Assembly: GCA_030427205.1 (NCBI GenBank)
Contig: JAUHXC010000018.1
Location: forward strand, 142,117-206,116
Direction: 5' to 3'
Source of the DNA: a bacterium
Lineage (GTDB): Bacteria > Myxococcota_A > Bradymonadia > UBA7976 > UBA1532
DNA: 64,000 nucleotides
Positions within the stretch are counted from its first letter, which is position 1, and every line of letters begins with the position of its first letter. Of this stretch, positions 1 to 11,779 are shown in pieces. The notes beneath the pieces were generated by a model. That model was given only the letters and a program-made list of their open reading frames with translations, was not told the DNA's origin and ran no database searches. Both the position numbers and the translations under genes were made by a program.

Positions 1-507
1 CTGCGCGCGGCCTATCCCGACGCCCCCGGCTTCGATCCCGACCCGTCGACCATCCCCGATGACGCCGGCTTCCACATCACCCGGCTGCTGCCCTATCGGG
101 TCGGCTTCGGCCTGATGCACGGCGGGGTCACCGTCGGCTGGGAGCCGCACATCGGCGCCCGGGCGCTGCACCTGCGCCTGGGCATCGAGCCGCTCGCCTG
201 GGAGGGCCGGGAGCACGGCATGGCTGCCCAGTTCTCGCCGCTGCTCGCCCTGCGCCCGTGGTCGTCGGTCGCCTGGGGCGCGCTCGGCCTCGGCGCGCGG
301 CTGCACCGCCCGTGGAGCAGCGACGAGGCGTGGGGTCTGGGCGGCGTGGTCGCGCTGGATCTCATCGCCGACCGCCTGCGCATCGACGTCGAGGTCGGTC
401 TGGCGCGGTTCGGCGGCGAGGTGCCCGCCAACGAGGCCGACGTGCCGGTGCTGATCACCGTCTCGCTGCTCGATCTGCCGGGCCTGCTGTGGCTCGCCAG
501 CCAATGA
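1..507 (+). CDS. C-terminal part of an unknown envelope protein
   Basis: The reading frame is open from the first base and ends at a TGA at 505-507, so the start lies upstream of the window and 168 residues are visible. I do not recognise the family. The visible part has no catalytic motif. It alternates short hydrophobic and polar stretches with many Gly and aromatic residues (for example LLPYRVGFGLMHGG and WGALGLGARL), a pattern often seen in outer-membrane beta-barrel strands. The last residues (LPGLLWLASQ) do not end in the terminal aromatic typical of classical porins. It lies 162 bp before the copper operon on the same strand, and nothing ties it to that operon. A beta-barrel or other secreted envelope protein is an inference. 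Confidence 0.55.
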   Translation: MRAAYPDAPGFDPDPSTIPDDAGFHITRLLPYRVGFGLMHGGVTVGWEPHIGARALHLRLGIEPLAWEGREHGMAAQFSPLLALRPWSSVAWGALGLGARLHRPWSSDEAWGLGGVVALDLIADRLRIDVEVGLARFGGEVPANEADVPVLITVSLLDLPGLLWLASQ

Positions 508-513
508 GCCGTG

Positions 514-548
514 ACCCGCGCGGGTACGGCCGTGACTCAGCGGGTCAC
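514..548. promoter_or_regulatory. Two inverted repeats upstream of the copper operon
   Basis: The 12-bp palindrome ACCCGCGCGGGT lies at 514-525. A second inverted repeat, GTGAC with a 7-bp spacer and GTCAC, lies at 532-548. Both sit between the preceding stop and the first gene of the copper operon and are candidate operators. They do not match the CueR or CsoR boxes I know. In DNA this GC-rich, short palindromes can arise by chance. Confidence 0.25.
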
Positions 549-669
549 ACCCCCTGGCCCGGTGGCGCGACGCGGCGGGACGCGCGAGCCGGCCCGAGGC
601 TTGCAGTCGCCCCGGCCCGCGCAGTCATCGCGCCGCGCAACGACCGGCCCGCCGCCGTCAGGAGCCCCG

Positions 670-1200
670 ATGAACCGCCTCTTCGCGATCCCGCTGCTGC
701 TCGCCCTCACCTGCGGCGTGGCCTCGGCGGCCGAGCCCGAGCCCGCGCCCGCCACCGCCGCCCAGAAGACCTTCGACCGCGACATGCAGGCCGTGCTCAC
801 GCCGTATCTGGCGATGCATGATGCCATGGCCCGCGATACGACCGACGGCGTCGCCGAGGCCGCCGCCGCCCTCGCGACGGCTGCGGGCAAACTCGACCCG
901 AAGACCGCCGCGCCGGCCCACGCGGAGAAGCTCGCCGACCTGCCGGCCAAGCTCGCCGCCGGCGCCGACGCGGTGCGCACCGCCAACGATCTCGCCGGCG
1001 CCCGCGCCGCGTTCAAGAGCCTGTCGAAGCCCATGGGGCTGTGGGCCACGCTCGCCGGGCCCGCCGGAATCGACGTGGTCTACTGCTCGATGACCCGGGG
1101 CGGCTGGCTGCAGAAGACCGGCCCCATCCGCAACCCGTACCACGGCTCGGAGATGCTGGCCTGCGGCCAGGTCGTGAACGGACCGGGGGCGAAGAAGTAG
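670..1200 (+). CDS. DUF3347 domain periplasmic protein of the copper operon
   Basis: This 176-residue exported protein opens the copper operon. Start 670 is chosen because AGGAG lies 5 bp upstream and the following residues form a clear signal peptide (hydrophobic LFAIPLLLALTCG, cleavage after ASA near residue 20). The upstream ATG frame would only add a Pro/Arg-rich stretch. The mature part is a helical domain ending in the DUF3347 signature: LSKPMGLWATLAG, then VYCSMTRGGWLQ, then NPYHGSEMLACG. DUF3347 domains are found alone or fused to CusB-like adaptors, and the conserved Cys, Met and His residues are thought to bind copper. Its position ahead of an oxidase and an RND efflux system supports a periplasmic copper-binding role. 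That role is inferred. Confidence 0.85.
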   Translation: MNRLFAIPLLLALTCGVASAAEPEPAPATAAQKTFDRDMQAVLTPYLAMHDAMARDTTDGVAEAAAALATAAGKLDPKTAAPAHAEKLADLPAKLAAGADAVRTANDLAGARAAFKSLSKPMGLWATLAGPAGIDVVYCSMTRGGWLQKTGPIRNPYHGSEMLACGQVVNGPGAKK

Positions 1201-1209
1201 GCCCGCCGG

Positions 1210-3381
1210 ATGCCCGCGCGCCCCCACCGCCTCCCGCTCCCACTCGCGCTCGCGCTGCTCGTCGCCGCGGCCGCCGCCTGCGACGACGTCGGCGACGACC
1301 GCCTCGATGGCCCGACGCCCGTGGGTGATATGGCCCCCGACGGTCCGCGGGATGTCGCCCTCGACGCCGCCGATCCGATCGACCGCGGGGCGGACGACGG
1401 CGGCGCCCGCCCGGATGCCAGCACCGACGGCAGCCCCGATGGCTTCGCGCCGGTGCCCGGCACCGCGCTCGTGCGGGTGACCCTCGACGGCGCGCCCGTC
1501 GAGGGCGCGCGGGTCATGCAGGGCGGCACGTCGACGACCGCCTTCACCGACGCCGCCGGGCTGGCCCGGATCCCGCTCGACGAGGGCGTCGTCGGCGATC
1601 TGATGGTCATCGCCAGTCACCCCGAAGCCCGTCAGCGCGGCGAATGGCTCTACGACGACTTCGAAGAGCCGGTGCTGCTGGCTCTGCGCCGCTTCGGGCC
1701 CGACGACCCCACCTATCGCTTCCAGGATCCCGGCGAGCCCCGCCGGCGCAATACCACCGCGCAGTGCGGGCACTGCCACCTGACCATCAACGACGCGTGG
1801 TTCGGCTCGGCCCATCAGCGGGCGGCGCAGAACCCGATCGTGCACGACATCTACGCCGGCACCGCGGCCTTCGCCGACGCCGAGACCTGCGCGGCCAACG
1901 GCGGCGCCTGGCGCATCGGGCGCCTGCCGGGGCGGGACGAGCCGGGCGGGCGCTGCTACCTGGGCGACGGCCTGCTGCCGGCGCTCAACCCCGAATGCGG
2001 CGACGGCCCGTGCCCCGATCCGCAGGAGACCGGCGGCTGCGCCGACTGCCACGCCCCGGCGATCGACGGCGCGCTGGGCGGGCGCGATCTGCTCGAGGCC
2101 CGGGGCATCGCCCATGACTATGGCATCTCGTGTGATGTCTGCCATCGGGTCGAGGCGGTGCTCGACGACGGGCCGCCGGGCATCGCCGGCCGCCTGCGGC
2201 TGCACCGCCCGAGCGACGCCGGCCCGATCACCCTCGGCGCCGGCGGGCGGCTGCCGCTGACCTTCGGGCCGAGCCATGACTCGCCCAACCCGCGCATGGG
2301 ATCGGTGCAGCGGGATCACTATCGCGACGCCCGCATCTGCTCGGGCTGCCACGAGCTCGACGCGCCGGCGATCGACCGCGGCCGCTGGCCCGACGGGCGC
2401 CTGCCGGTGCAGAGCACGTGGAGCGAGTGGCGCGACGGTCCCCTGGCCGACGCCCCCTGCCAGAGCTGTCACATGCCGCCCGAGCCCGGGGCCGCGAACG
2501 CCGCCGACCTGCAGGCCTTCCCCGCCGCGCTGGTGGGCATCCAGGCCGGCTGGTACCGCCCGCCGGGCGCCGTCCGGCGGCACATCTGGTCCGGCCCCCG
2601 GGTCGAGGTCGACGCGCCCGATGGCATGGTGCAGCGGGCGGCGGCGCTCTTCGTGCGGCCCCGCCGCGAGGGCGATCGTATCGTGGCCGCCGTCGAGGTG
2701 CGCAACGTCGGCGCCGGCCACGCCCTGCCCACCGGCGAGCCGATGCGTCAGGTGCTGCTCACCGTCGACGCCACCTGCGACGGGCGGCCGCTTCCCGCCG
2801 TCGACGGCGACGTGGTGCCCGCATGGGGCGGCGCGGTGGCGACGCAGATCGCCGGCGATGACTGGCGCCGCTGGCCCGCCGCGCAGGTCGGCGATGTCAT
2901 CCGCGTGGTGCAGATCAGCGAAGGCTGGCATGACTACCCCGGCTTCGGACCCTTCGGCGATGGCACCTTCTCGCCAGCCGAGAAAGGCATGCCCGTCGAG
3001 CGTTTCGTCGGCGCCGCCGCGGTGATCGCCGTGGAGGACGGCGCGGTCCTCACCGAGCCGGCGCTGCCCGAGGGCGATCGGGCCTATCTCACCCGCGGCG
3101 GCGCCCGAGCCGGCGCGCCGGGCTTTGGCTTCGCCCGGATCATGGTCGACGGCGCCGGTCGGATCGTGCCGCACTTCCTGGCCCGCGACGTACGCAGCGA
3201 CAACCGGCTGCTGCCCAACGGCCGCTGGACCTCGACCCACGCCTTCGACGCCGCCGGCTGCGCCGCGCCGACCGTCGTCGCCCGGCTCGAGTACCGGGCG
3301 TGGCCCTGGGATCTCGGCCAGCAGCGGGGCTGGACGCCGCGCGTCATCGAGATGGCGCGGGTCGCCCGGGAGGTGCCTTGA
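1210..3381 (+). CDS. Five-heme cytochrome c lipoprotein
   Basis: This is a 723-residue lipoprotein. The N-terminus has a hydrophobic stretch ending at Cys24 (LLVAAAAAC), then an Asp/Pro-rich linker. A small beta domain near residues 85-165 resembles carboxypeptidase-regulatory domains (VRVTLDGAPVEGARVMQGG). Five CXXCH heme c sites follow: CGHCH (186), CADCH (277), CDVCH (308), CSGCH (377) and CQSCH (417). The C-terminal 250 residues are a beta-rich region (EVRNVGAGHALPTGEP) typical of multiheme cytochrome c proteins of the C554 type. It likely carries electrons at the cell surface or periplasmic face. Being translationally coupled to a multicopper oxidase (TGATG overlap at 3379-3383), it may pass electrons to or from that enzyme. 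The pairing is inferred from gene order. Confidence 0.85.
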   Translation: MPARPHRLPLPLALALLVAAAAACDDVGDDRLDGPTPVGDMAPDGPRDVALDAADPIDRGADDGGARPDASTDGSPDGFAPVPGTALVRVTLDGAPVEGARVMQGGTSTTAFTDAAGLARIPLDEGVVGDLMVIASHPEARQRGEWLYDDFEEPVLLALRRFGPDDPTYRFQDPGEPRRRNTTAQCGHCHLTINDAWFGSAHQRAAQNPIVHDIYAGTAAFADAETCAANGGAWRIGRLPGRDEPGGRCYLGDGLLPALNPECGDGPCPDPQETGGCADCHAPAIDGALGGRDLLEARGIAHDYGISCDVCHRVEAVLDDGPPGIAGRLRLHRPSDAGPITLGAGGRLPLTFGPSHDSPNPRMGSVQRDHYRDARICSGCHELDAPAIDRGRWPDGRLPVQSTWSEWRDGPLADAPCQSCHMPPEPGAANAADLQAFPAALVGIQAGWYRPPGAVRRHIWSGPRVEVDAPDGMVQRAAALFVRPRREGDRIVAAVEVRNVGAGHALPTGEPMRQVLLTVDATCDGRPLPAVDGDVVPAWGGAVATQIAGDDWRRWPAAQVGDVIRVVQISEGWHDYPGFGPFGDGTFSPAEKGMPVERFVGAAAVIAVEDGAVLTEPALPEGDRAYLTRGGARAGAPGFGFARIMVDGAGRIVPHFLARDVRSDNRLLPNGRWTSTHAFDAAGCAAPTVVARLEYRAWPWDLGQQRGWTPRVIEMARVAREVP

Positions 3382-4790
3382 TGCCTCCGCTCACATCACA
3401 CAATGCATCGCGGATGGCATACAACATGGCATCCGCGATGGCATCCGCGATGGCATATGCCATAGCATTGACCATGGCATATGCCATCGCATCGCCCGCG
3501 CTGGCCCAGGAGCTGCCGCCGGTGCCCCGGCTCGCCGAAGCCGCCGACCTCGACCCCGATCCGGCGCTGGTCCAGGTCGCCTTGACCGCCGCCGAGACCG
3601 GCGACCCGGTGTTCCCCTATAGCTACGCCGACGGCGGCATCGGCCCCATCATCCGGGTGCCGCTCGGCGCGAGCCTCGCCGTCGATCTGGACAACGCGCT
3701 GTCCGATCCGACGACCATCCACTGGCACGGCGTCGCGGTGCCCGAGGCGATGGACGGCACCCTGTGGCGCTTCGATCCGGTGATGCCCGGCGAGCGATTC
3801 CGCTATGCCTTCCCCGTCGAGCAGGCGGGCACCTTCTGGTACCACCCGCACTTCGACACCGCGCGGCAGGTGGACGGCGGCCTCTTCGGCGCGCTGCTCG
3901 TCGACGACCCCGCCGCCCCCGCCGCCGACGACGAGCTGGTGCTCATCTTCGACCGGGCGATGGAGAGCCACGAGAGCCCACGCGGCGAGGCGGGTCACGG
4001 CGCGCTGATGGGCGGTTGGCGCATCAACGGGGCCCACGCGCCGCTGGCGTTCACCGCCCGCGGCGGCGCGGCGGTGCGGGTGCGCCTGATCAACGTCAGC
4101 AGCGTCGGCTACCTCGACCTGCGCTGGCCCGGCATCCGCCACATCGCCAGCGATCAAGGCTTCCTGCCCGCGCTGCAGACCCCCGATCGCATCCTGCTCG
4201 GCCCCGGCGACCGGGCCGAGGTCGAGTGGCTGATCGGCGAAGAGGGCTTCTCGGTCGAGAACCAGCCGTTCAGTCTCAACGGCGGCGAGACCTGGCAGGC
4301 GCCGTCCGAGCTGCTGCGGGTCGCGGTCACCGAGCCGGCGCCGGCGCCCGACGGTCTGCCCTGGCCGTTCAGCGGCGCCGCGCCGAGCGACGACCCGCCC
4401 TACAGCGACATCGTCTATGTCTTCGCCGGCAGCGATCGCACCGGCGAGTGGTTCATCAACGGCGAGCAGTTCCCCGCCGTCACTGTCGAGGCGGTGCCCC
4501 AAGGCAGCCGCCCGATCATCGAGATCCGCAATCACTCGCCGACCCACCACCCGTTTCACATCCATGGCAATCACTTCGAGGTGCTGTCCCTCGACGGCCA
4601 GCGGCCGCCGTACGCGCGCTACGAAGACACCGTCGACATCCCGGTGCACGGCCGCCTGCGGGTGCGCCTCTTCGCCGACAACCCGGGCGCGTGGATGACT
4701 CACTGTCACATCCTGCCGCACGCCGAGGAGGGCATGATGACCGTGCTCGAGGTCGGCGTGCCCGAGGGCCCGCCGCGAGGCGCCCCATGA
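3381..4790 (+). CDS. Multicopper oxidase (CopA/CueO type)
   Basis: This 469-residue exported protein has all four copper-ligand motifs of the multicopper oxidase family: HWHG (114), WYHPH (His155 and His157), HHPFHIH (389-395) and HCHILPHAEEGMM (from 441). The Cys in HCH is the type 1 ligand and the following Met is the likely axial ligand. Such enzymes oxidise Cu(I) or organic substrates and reduce oxygen to water in the periplasm. The start at 3381 overlaps the previous stop by one base, with GGGAGG 7 bp upstream. The signal peptide is odd: nearly all of it is built from a 12-bp DNA repeat encoding M-A-S-A or M-A-Y-A units, ending in SPALAQ, the likely cleavage site. The next gene overlaps by 4 bp (ATGA). 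Confidence 0.93.
   Translation: MPPLTSHNASRMAYNMASAMASAMAYAIALTMAYAIASPALAQELPPVPRLAEAADLDPDPALVQVALTAAETGDPVFPYSYADGGIGPIIRVPLGASLAVDLDNALSDPTTIHWHGVAVPEAMDGTLWRFDPVMPGERFRYAFPVEQAGTFWYHPHFDTARQVDGGLFGALLVDDPAAPAADDELVLIFDRAMESHESPRGEAGHGALMGGWRINGAHAPLAFTARGGAAVRVRLINVSSVGYLDLRWPGIRHIASDQGFLPALQTPDRILLGPGDRAEVEWLIGEEGFSVENQPFSLNGGETWQAPSELLRVAVTEPAPAPDGLPWPFSGAAPSDDPPYSDIVYVFAGSDRTGEWFINGEQFPAVTVEAVPQGSRPIIEIRNHSPTHHPFHIHGNHFEVLSLDGQRPPYARYEDTVDIPVHGRLRVRLFADNPGAWMTHCHILPHAEEGMMTVLEVGVPEGPPRGAP
3414..3487 (+). repeat. 12-bp repeat array inside a signal peptide
   Basis: ATGGCAT occurs at 3414, 3426, 3438 and 3450, exactly 12 bp apart, and again at 3474. ATGCCAT occurs at 3457 and 3481. The array is read in the frame ATG-GCA-TCC-GCG and encodes the hydrophobic core of the multicopper oxidase signal peptide. 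The same core motif forms the other clusters in this window, where it is read in other frames or is non-coding. Confidence 0.9.
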
Positions 4791-6076
4791 TCGCCGCTCT
4801 CGCAGCCCTGCTCGCGGCCGTGCTCGCGACCCCGGCCCCCGACGCCCTGAGCGGGCCGGCGCCGGTGACCCTCGACGCCCTCCTGGCCTACGCCGCCGAG
4901 CACGCGCCCCGTCAGCGGGCCGCCGCCGCGCGGGTCGAGCTGGCGCGCCAGACGGCCCGCGGGGCGGACGTCTGGCCCGAGCCACGGCTGATGATCGGCG
5001 TCGATCCGCTGCCCATCGAGACCCGCAACGGCCCCGCCTGGGGCCGGGCGAGCCTGACCCAGCCCCTGCCCTGGACCGATACGCTCGCCGCCCGCCGCGA
5101 CGCCGCCGACGCCGCCACCCGCGCGGCCGCCGAGCAGACCGCGGTGATCGCGCTCGACGTGCGCTTCGAGACCGCGCGCGCGCTGGCCCGCCTGCGCGCC
5201 AGCCGCGACGAGCAGGCGGTCGTCGCCGAGCTGATCGAGCTCAACCGCATGCTCCTGCGCAGCGCCGAAGACAAGCTGGGGGTCGCCCGCGCCCGCCACG
5301 CCGACGTCATCGCCGCCCGCATCGAGCTGGCCCGGCTGGAGACCGTGGCCCTGGACGTCGCCCAGCAGGGCCTGACCCGCCAGGCCGAGCTCAACGCCGC
5401 CATCGGCCGCTCGACCCGCGCGCCCGTCGGCCCGCTCGCCCCGACCGACAGCGGAGCGGCCAGCCTCGACCGGCTGCTCGAATCCGCCGCGGACCACCCG
5501 ACCCTGGCGGCCAACGCCGCGCGCATCGAGGCGGCGCGGGCCCGGCTGCGCGCGGCGGCGACCGCCGGACGCCCGCAGCTCAGCGTCGGCCTGGGCTACA
5601 CCCTGATCGGCACCCCCGAGGGCGCCATGGCCCCCGCGGCCGGCCGCGACGCGCTGTCGGTGCAGATGGGCGTGACGCTGCCGCTGTGGGGCGGCGAGGC
5701 CTACACCGGCGCCGAAGCGGCGGCCGAGGCGGCGATCCGACTCGAAGAGAGCGCGCGGGACGCGGCGGCGGATGTCATCGCGTGGCGTATCGTCGAGCAG
5801 ACCGTGGCCGCGGAGACCGCCCTGCGTCGGCTGCGGCTCTATCGCGACACCGCCCTGCCCCTCGCCGACGAGCGGCTGGCGGTGCTGACGGCGGCCTATG
5901 CATCCGGCGAGGTGCCCTTCGAGCGGGTGCTCGACGCCGAGAAGCAGAAAGAGCGCTACGCCACCGCCGCGATCCGCGCCGCGGAGGCGTTCGCCATCGC
6001 CCGCGCCGCGCTGGCCCACGCCGTCGGGCGCCCGCTGACCGCCGCGGACGACGCCGGCCCCCAGGAGGCCCCGTGA
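4787..6076 (+). CDS. TolC/CusC-like outer membrane efflux channel
   Basis: This 429-residue protein begins at an ATGA overlap with the oxidase stop. It has a short signal peptide (MIAALAALLAAVLA) and two halves of long amphipathic, Ala/Arg/Glu-rich helices. Both halves contain the short beta segments expected of the outer membrane efflux protein family (ARLMIGVDPLPIE-like near residue 70 and SVQMGVTLPLWGG near residue 290). The sequence after the second strand (EAAIRLEESARD and AYASGEVPFERVLDAE) is typical of TolC-family channels. Its place before a CusB-like adaptor and a CusA-like pump makes it the outer-membrane duct of a tripartite metal exporter. The length matches CusC-type proteins. 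Confidence 0.88.
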   Translation: MIAALAALLAAVLATPAPDALSGPAPVTLDALLAYAAEHAPRQRAAAARVELARQTARGADVWPEPRLMIGVDPLPIETRNGPAWGRASLTQPLPWTDTLAARRDAADAATRAAAEQTAVIALDVRFETARALARLRASRDEQAVVAELIELNRMLLRSAEDKLGVARARHADVIAARIELARLETVALDVAQQGLTRQAELNAAIGRSTRAPVGPLAPTDSGAASLDRLLESAADHPTLAANAARIEAARARLRAAATAGRPQLSVGLGYTLIGTPEGAMAPAAGRDALSVQMGVTLPLWGGEAYTGAEAAAEAAIRLEESARDAAADVIAWRIVEQTVAAETALRRLRLYRDTALPLADERLAVLTAAYASGEVPFERVLDAEKQKERYATAAIRAAEAFAIARAALAHAVGRPLTAADDAGPQEAP

Positions 6077-7733
6077 GCAGCGCCCTCGGCCCCGCGGCCC
6101 GCGTCGCGACCGGCGGCGCCATCGCGCTCGCCCTCCTCGTCGGCTTCTGGCTCGGTACGCCGGCCGATCCGCCCGCGGCCCCGGTCAGCGCCACCTCCAC
6201 CGCCGAGCAGCAGTGGACCTGCTCGATGCACCCGCAGATCAAGCTGCCCGAGGCCGGCGACTGCCCCATCTGCGGCATGGATCTCATCCCGCTCGAGAGC
6301 CCGGCGACGCCGCCCGCCGCCGCGCCCGCCTACACCTGCTCGATGCACCCCCAGGTCGAGCTGCCCGAGGCCGGTGACTGCCCCATCTGCGGCATGGATC
6401 TCATCGCCCGCGAGGGCGGCGGCGCGGGCGATGACGCCGCGCGCAGCATCACGCTCTCGCCCGAGGCGCGCCGGCTCGCCGGCATCCGCACCGCGCCGGC
6501 CGAGCATCGCCGGGTGCATCACACGCTCGATCTGGCGGGCAAGGTGGCCTACGACCCGACCCGCCTCGAAGACATCACCGCGCACTTCGCCGGCCGCATC
6601 GAGCGGGTCTTCGTCGACTACCCCGGCATGCGGGTGCGCCGCGGCGACCACCTCTACCAGATCTACAGCCCCGACATCGTCACCGCCCACGAAGAGCTGG
6701 CCTCGGCCCGCCGCGCGCTGCGCCGCCTGGGCGACGGGGCCTCGCCGACGGTGCGCGCCTCGGCCGAGCGCACCCTCGACGCGGTGCGCGACCGCCTGCG
6801 CCGGTGGGGGCTCTCGCGCAGCCAGATCAAGCGCCTCGAAGAGCAGAAGAAGGCGCCCGATCGCATCACGCTCTACGCGCCGACCGACGGCGTCGTCGTC
6901 GAGCAGGCCCGGCTGGAGGGCAGCTACGTCGAGACCGGCACTCGGCTGTACCGCATCGCCGACCTCGACTGGGTCTGGGTCGAGGCCTGGGCCTACGAGC
7001 AGCACCTGCCCTGGGTGCGCTTCGGCCAGACGGTGCAGTTCAGCGTGCCGGCCGCGCCGGGCCAGACCTTCGAGGGGCGGGTGGCCTATGTCGACCCCTA
7101 CCTCGACGAGACGACGCGCGCGGCGCGGGTCCGCATCTCGGTGCCCAACGCCGACGGCCGGCTCAAGCCGGGCATGTTCGCCCGGGTGGAGGTCTCGAGC
7201 GCGCTGGCCGGCGGCGGCCGGCTGATGGCCCCCGAGCTGGCGGGGCGCTGGGTCTGCCCGATGCACCCCCATGTGATGGAGGACGCCGGCGGCCGCTGCC
7301 CGGTGTGCGGCATGCGGCTGGTCGAGGCCGAAGAGCTGGGCTACGCCGTGCCCGATCCCGACGCGCCGCTGCCGCTGGTCATCCCGCGCAGCGCGCCGCT
7401 GTGGACCGGCCAACGCGCCGTCGTCTACGTCGAGGCGCACGGGCCGGGCGAGCCGCCGACCTACGTCGGCCGCGACATCGTGCTGGGCCCCGAAGCGGGC
7501 GATCGGGTCGTCGTGGAGGGCGGGCTGCAGGCCGGCGAGCGGGTCGTGATCGACGGCAACTTCAAGCTCGACGCGTCGCTGCAGATCCGGGCGATGCCCT
7601 CGATGATGAGCCCAGGAACGGGCCAGCCGGCCTCCCAGCCCACCAGCCAACCCACGAGCCAGCCCACGAGCCAGCCGGCCTCTCCGCCCACATCACAGCC
7701 CACGTCCCAGCCGGCCCAGCCCGCGGGCGGCCG

Positions 7734-7737
<4 letters not shown>
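6073..7737 (+). CDS. cusB: CusB-like periplasmic adaptor with three heavy-metal-binding modules
   Basis: This 554-residue membrane-fusion protein starts at GTG 6073, which overlaps the previous stop by 4 bp and has AGGAGG 4 bp upstream. After one N-terminal membrane anchor come two tandem copies of the short module C-S-M-H-P-Q ... C-P-I-C-G-M-D-L (from residues 50 and 89). The adaptor core follows: a lipoyl/barrel-sandwich half (AHFAGRIERVFVDYPGM), a helical hairpin, the second lipoyl half (LYAPTDGVVVEQ) and a beta-barrel. A third module (CPMHPHV ... CPVCGM, from residue 395) sits before the membrane-proximal domain. The C-terminus ends in Q-P-T-S repeats. CusB adaptors hand Cu(I) or Ag(I) to the RND pump. 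The three Cys/Met/His modules probably collect copper in the periplasm. Confidence 0.93.
7621..7725 (+). repeat. Tandem 12-bp coding repeat, Q-P-T-S units
   Basis: The 3-prime end of the cusB-like gene consists of near-identical 12-bp units encoding Gln-Pro-Thr-Ser or Gln-Pro-Ala-Ser, with a few changed units. It gives a disordered tail on the adaptor, directly before the overlapping start of the pump gene. The function of the tail is unknown. Confidence 0.8.
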
Positions 7738-11387
<3,650 letters not shown>

Positions 11388-11521
11388 CCGGTGACCGGCG
11401 CTGCGGCGAGCGCGGGCGCTGGCGGGGCAGCGCCACCGACACATCGAGCAGCCCTGCCATCCAGCCGTTCGCGGCGACCCTGCCCTGGCCAACCTCGGCC
11501 CCCAGCCGATCCCCGGCACAC

Positions 11522-11704
11522 CTGCCCGAGAACCCCTCGATGCCGAGGCCTCACATGAGGAGATCTCCTCATCGGGCCCCTCGTTGACCCGCCCGTTCGC
11601 GGCACCCCTGCCCGAGAACTGCTCGATGCCGAGGCCTCACATGAGGAGATCTCCTCATCGGGCCCCTCGTTGACCAGCCTGTTCGCGGCACCCCTGCCCG
11701 AGTC
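11522..11704. repeat. 86-bp direct repeats, each with a perfect 18-bp palindrome
   Basis: Two near-identical 86-bp units begin at 11522 and 11608, and the start of a third at 11694. Each full unit contains the perfect palindrome ATGAGGAGATCTCCTCAT (11555-11572 and 11641-11658). It is flanked by CGAGG on the left and CCTCG on the right, which can lengthen the stem. Degenerate copies of the CTGCCCGAG segment continue on both sides (about 11465 and 11736). The block fills the 392-bp gap between the convergent pump gene and the next minus-strand gene. No T-run follows, so it is not a classic intrinsic terminator. A REP- or MITE-like element, or a bidirectional transcription barrier, is possible. 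I see no coding gene in this gap. Confidence 0.85.
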
Positions 11705-11779
11705 AGGCTCGCTGGCGAGCTGCTCGGGCGCACACCTGCCCGCGGAGGGCTCGCCGACGAGCCTGCTCGGGCCGACCCA

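Noticed and set aside
658..3240. Long minus-strand open frame of 860 residues opposite the cytochrome gene.
   Set aside because: It is Arg/Gly/His/Ala-rich with no motif and lies antisense to a clear heme protein; such shadows are expected at this GC content.
3396..4985. Minus-strand open frame opposite the multicopper oxidase, beginning with Cys/His-rich residues from the 12-bp repeat.
   Set aside because: The Cys/His-rich end is the reverse reading of the ATGGCAT array, and the rest is low-complexity shadow sequence.
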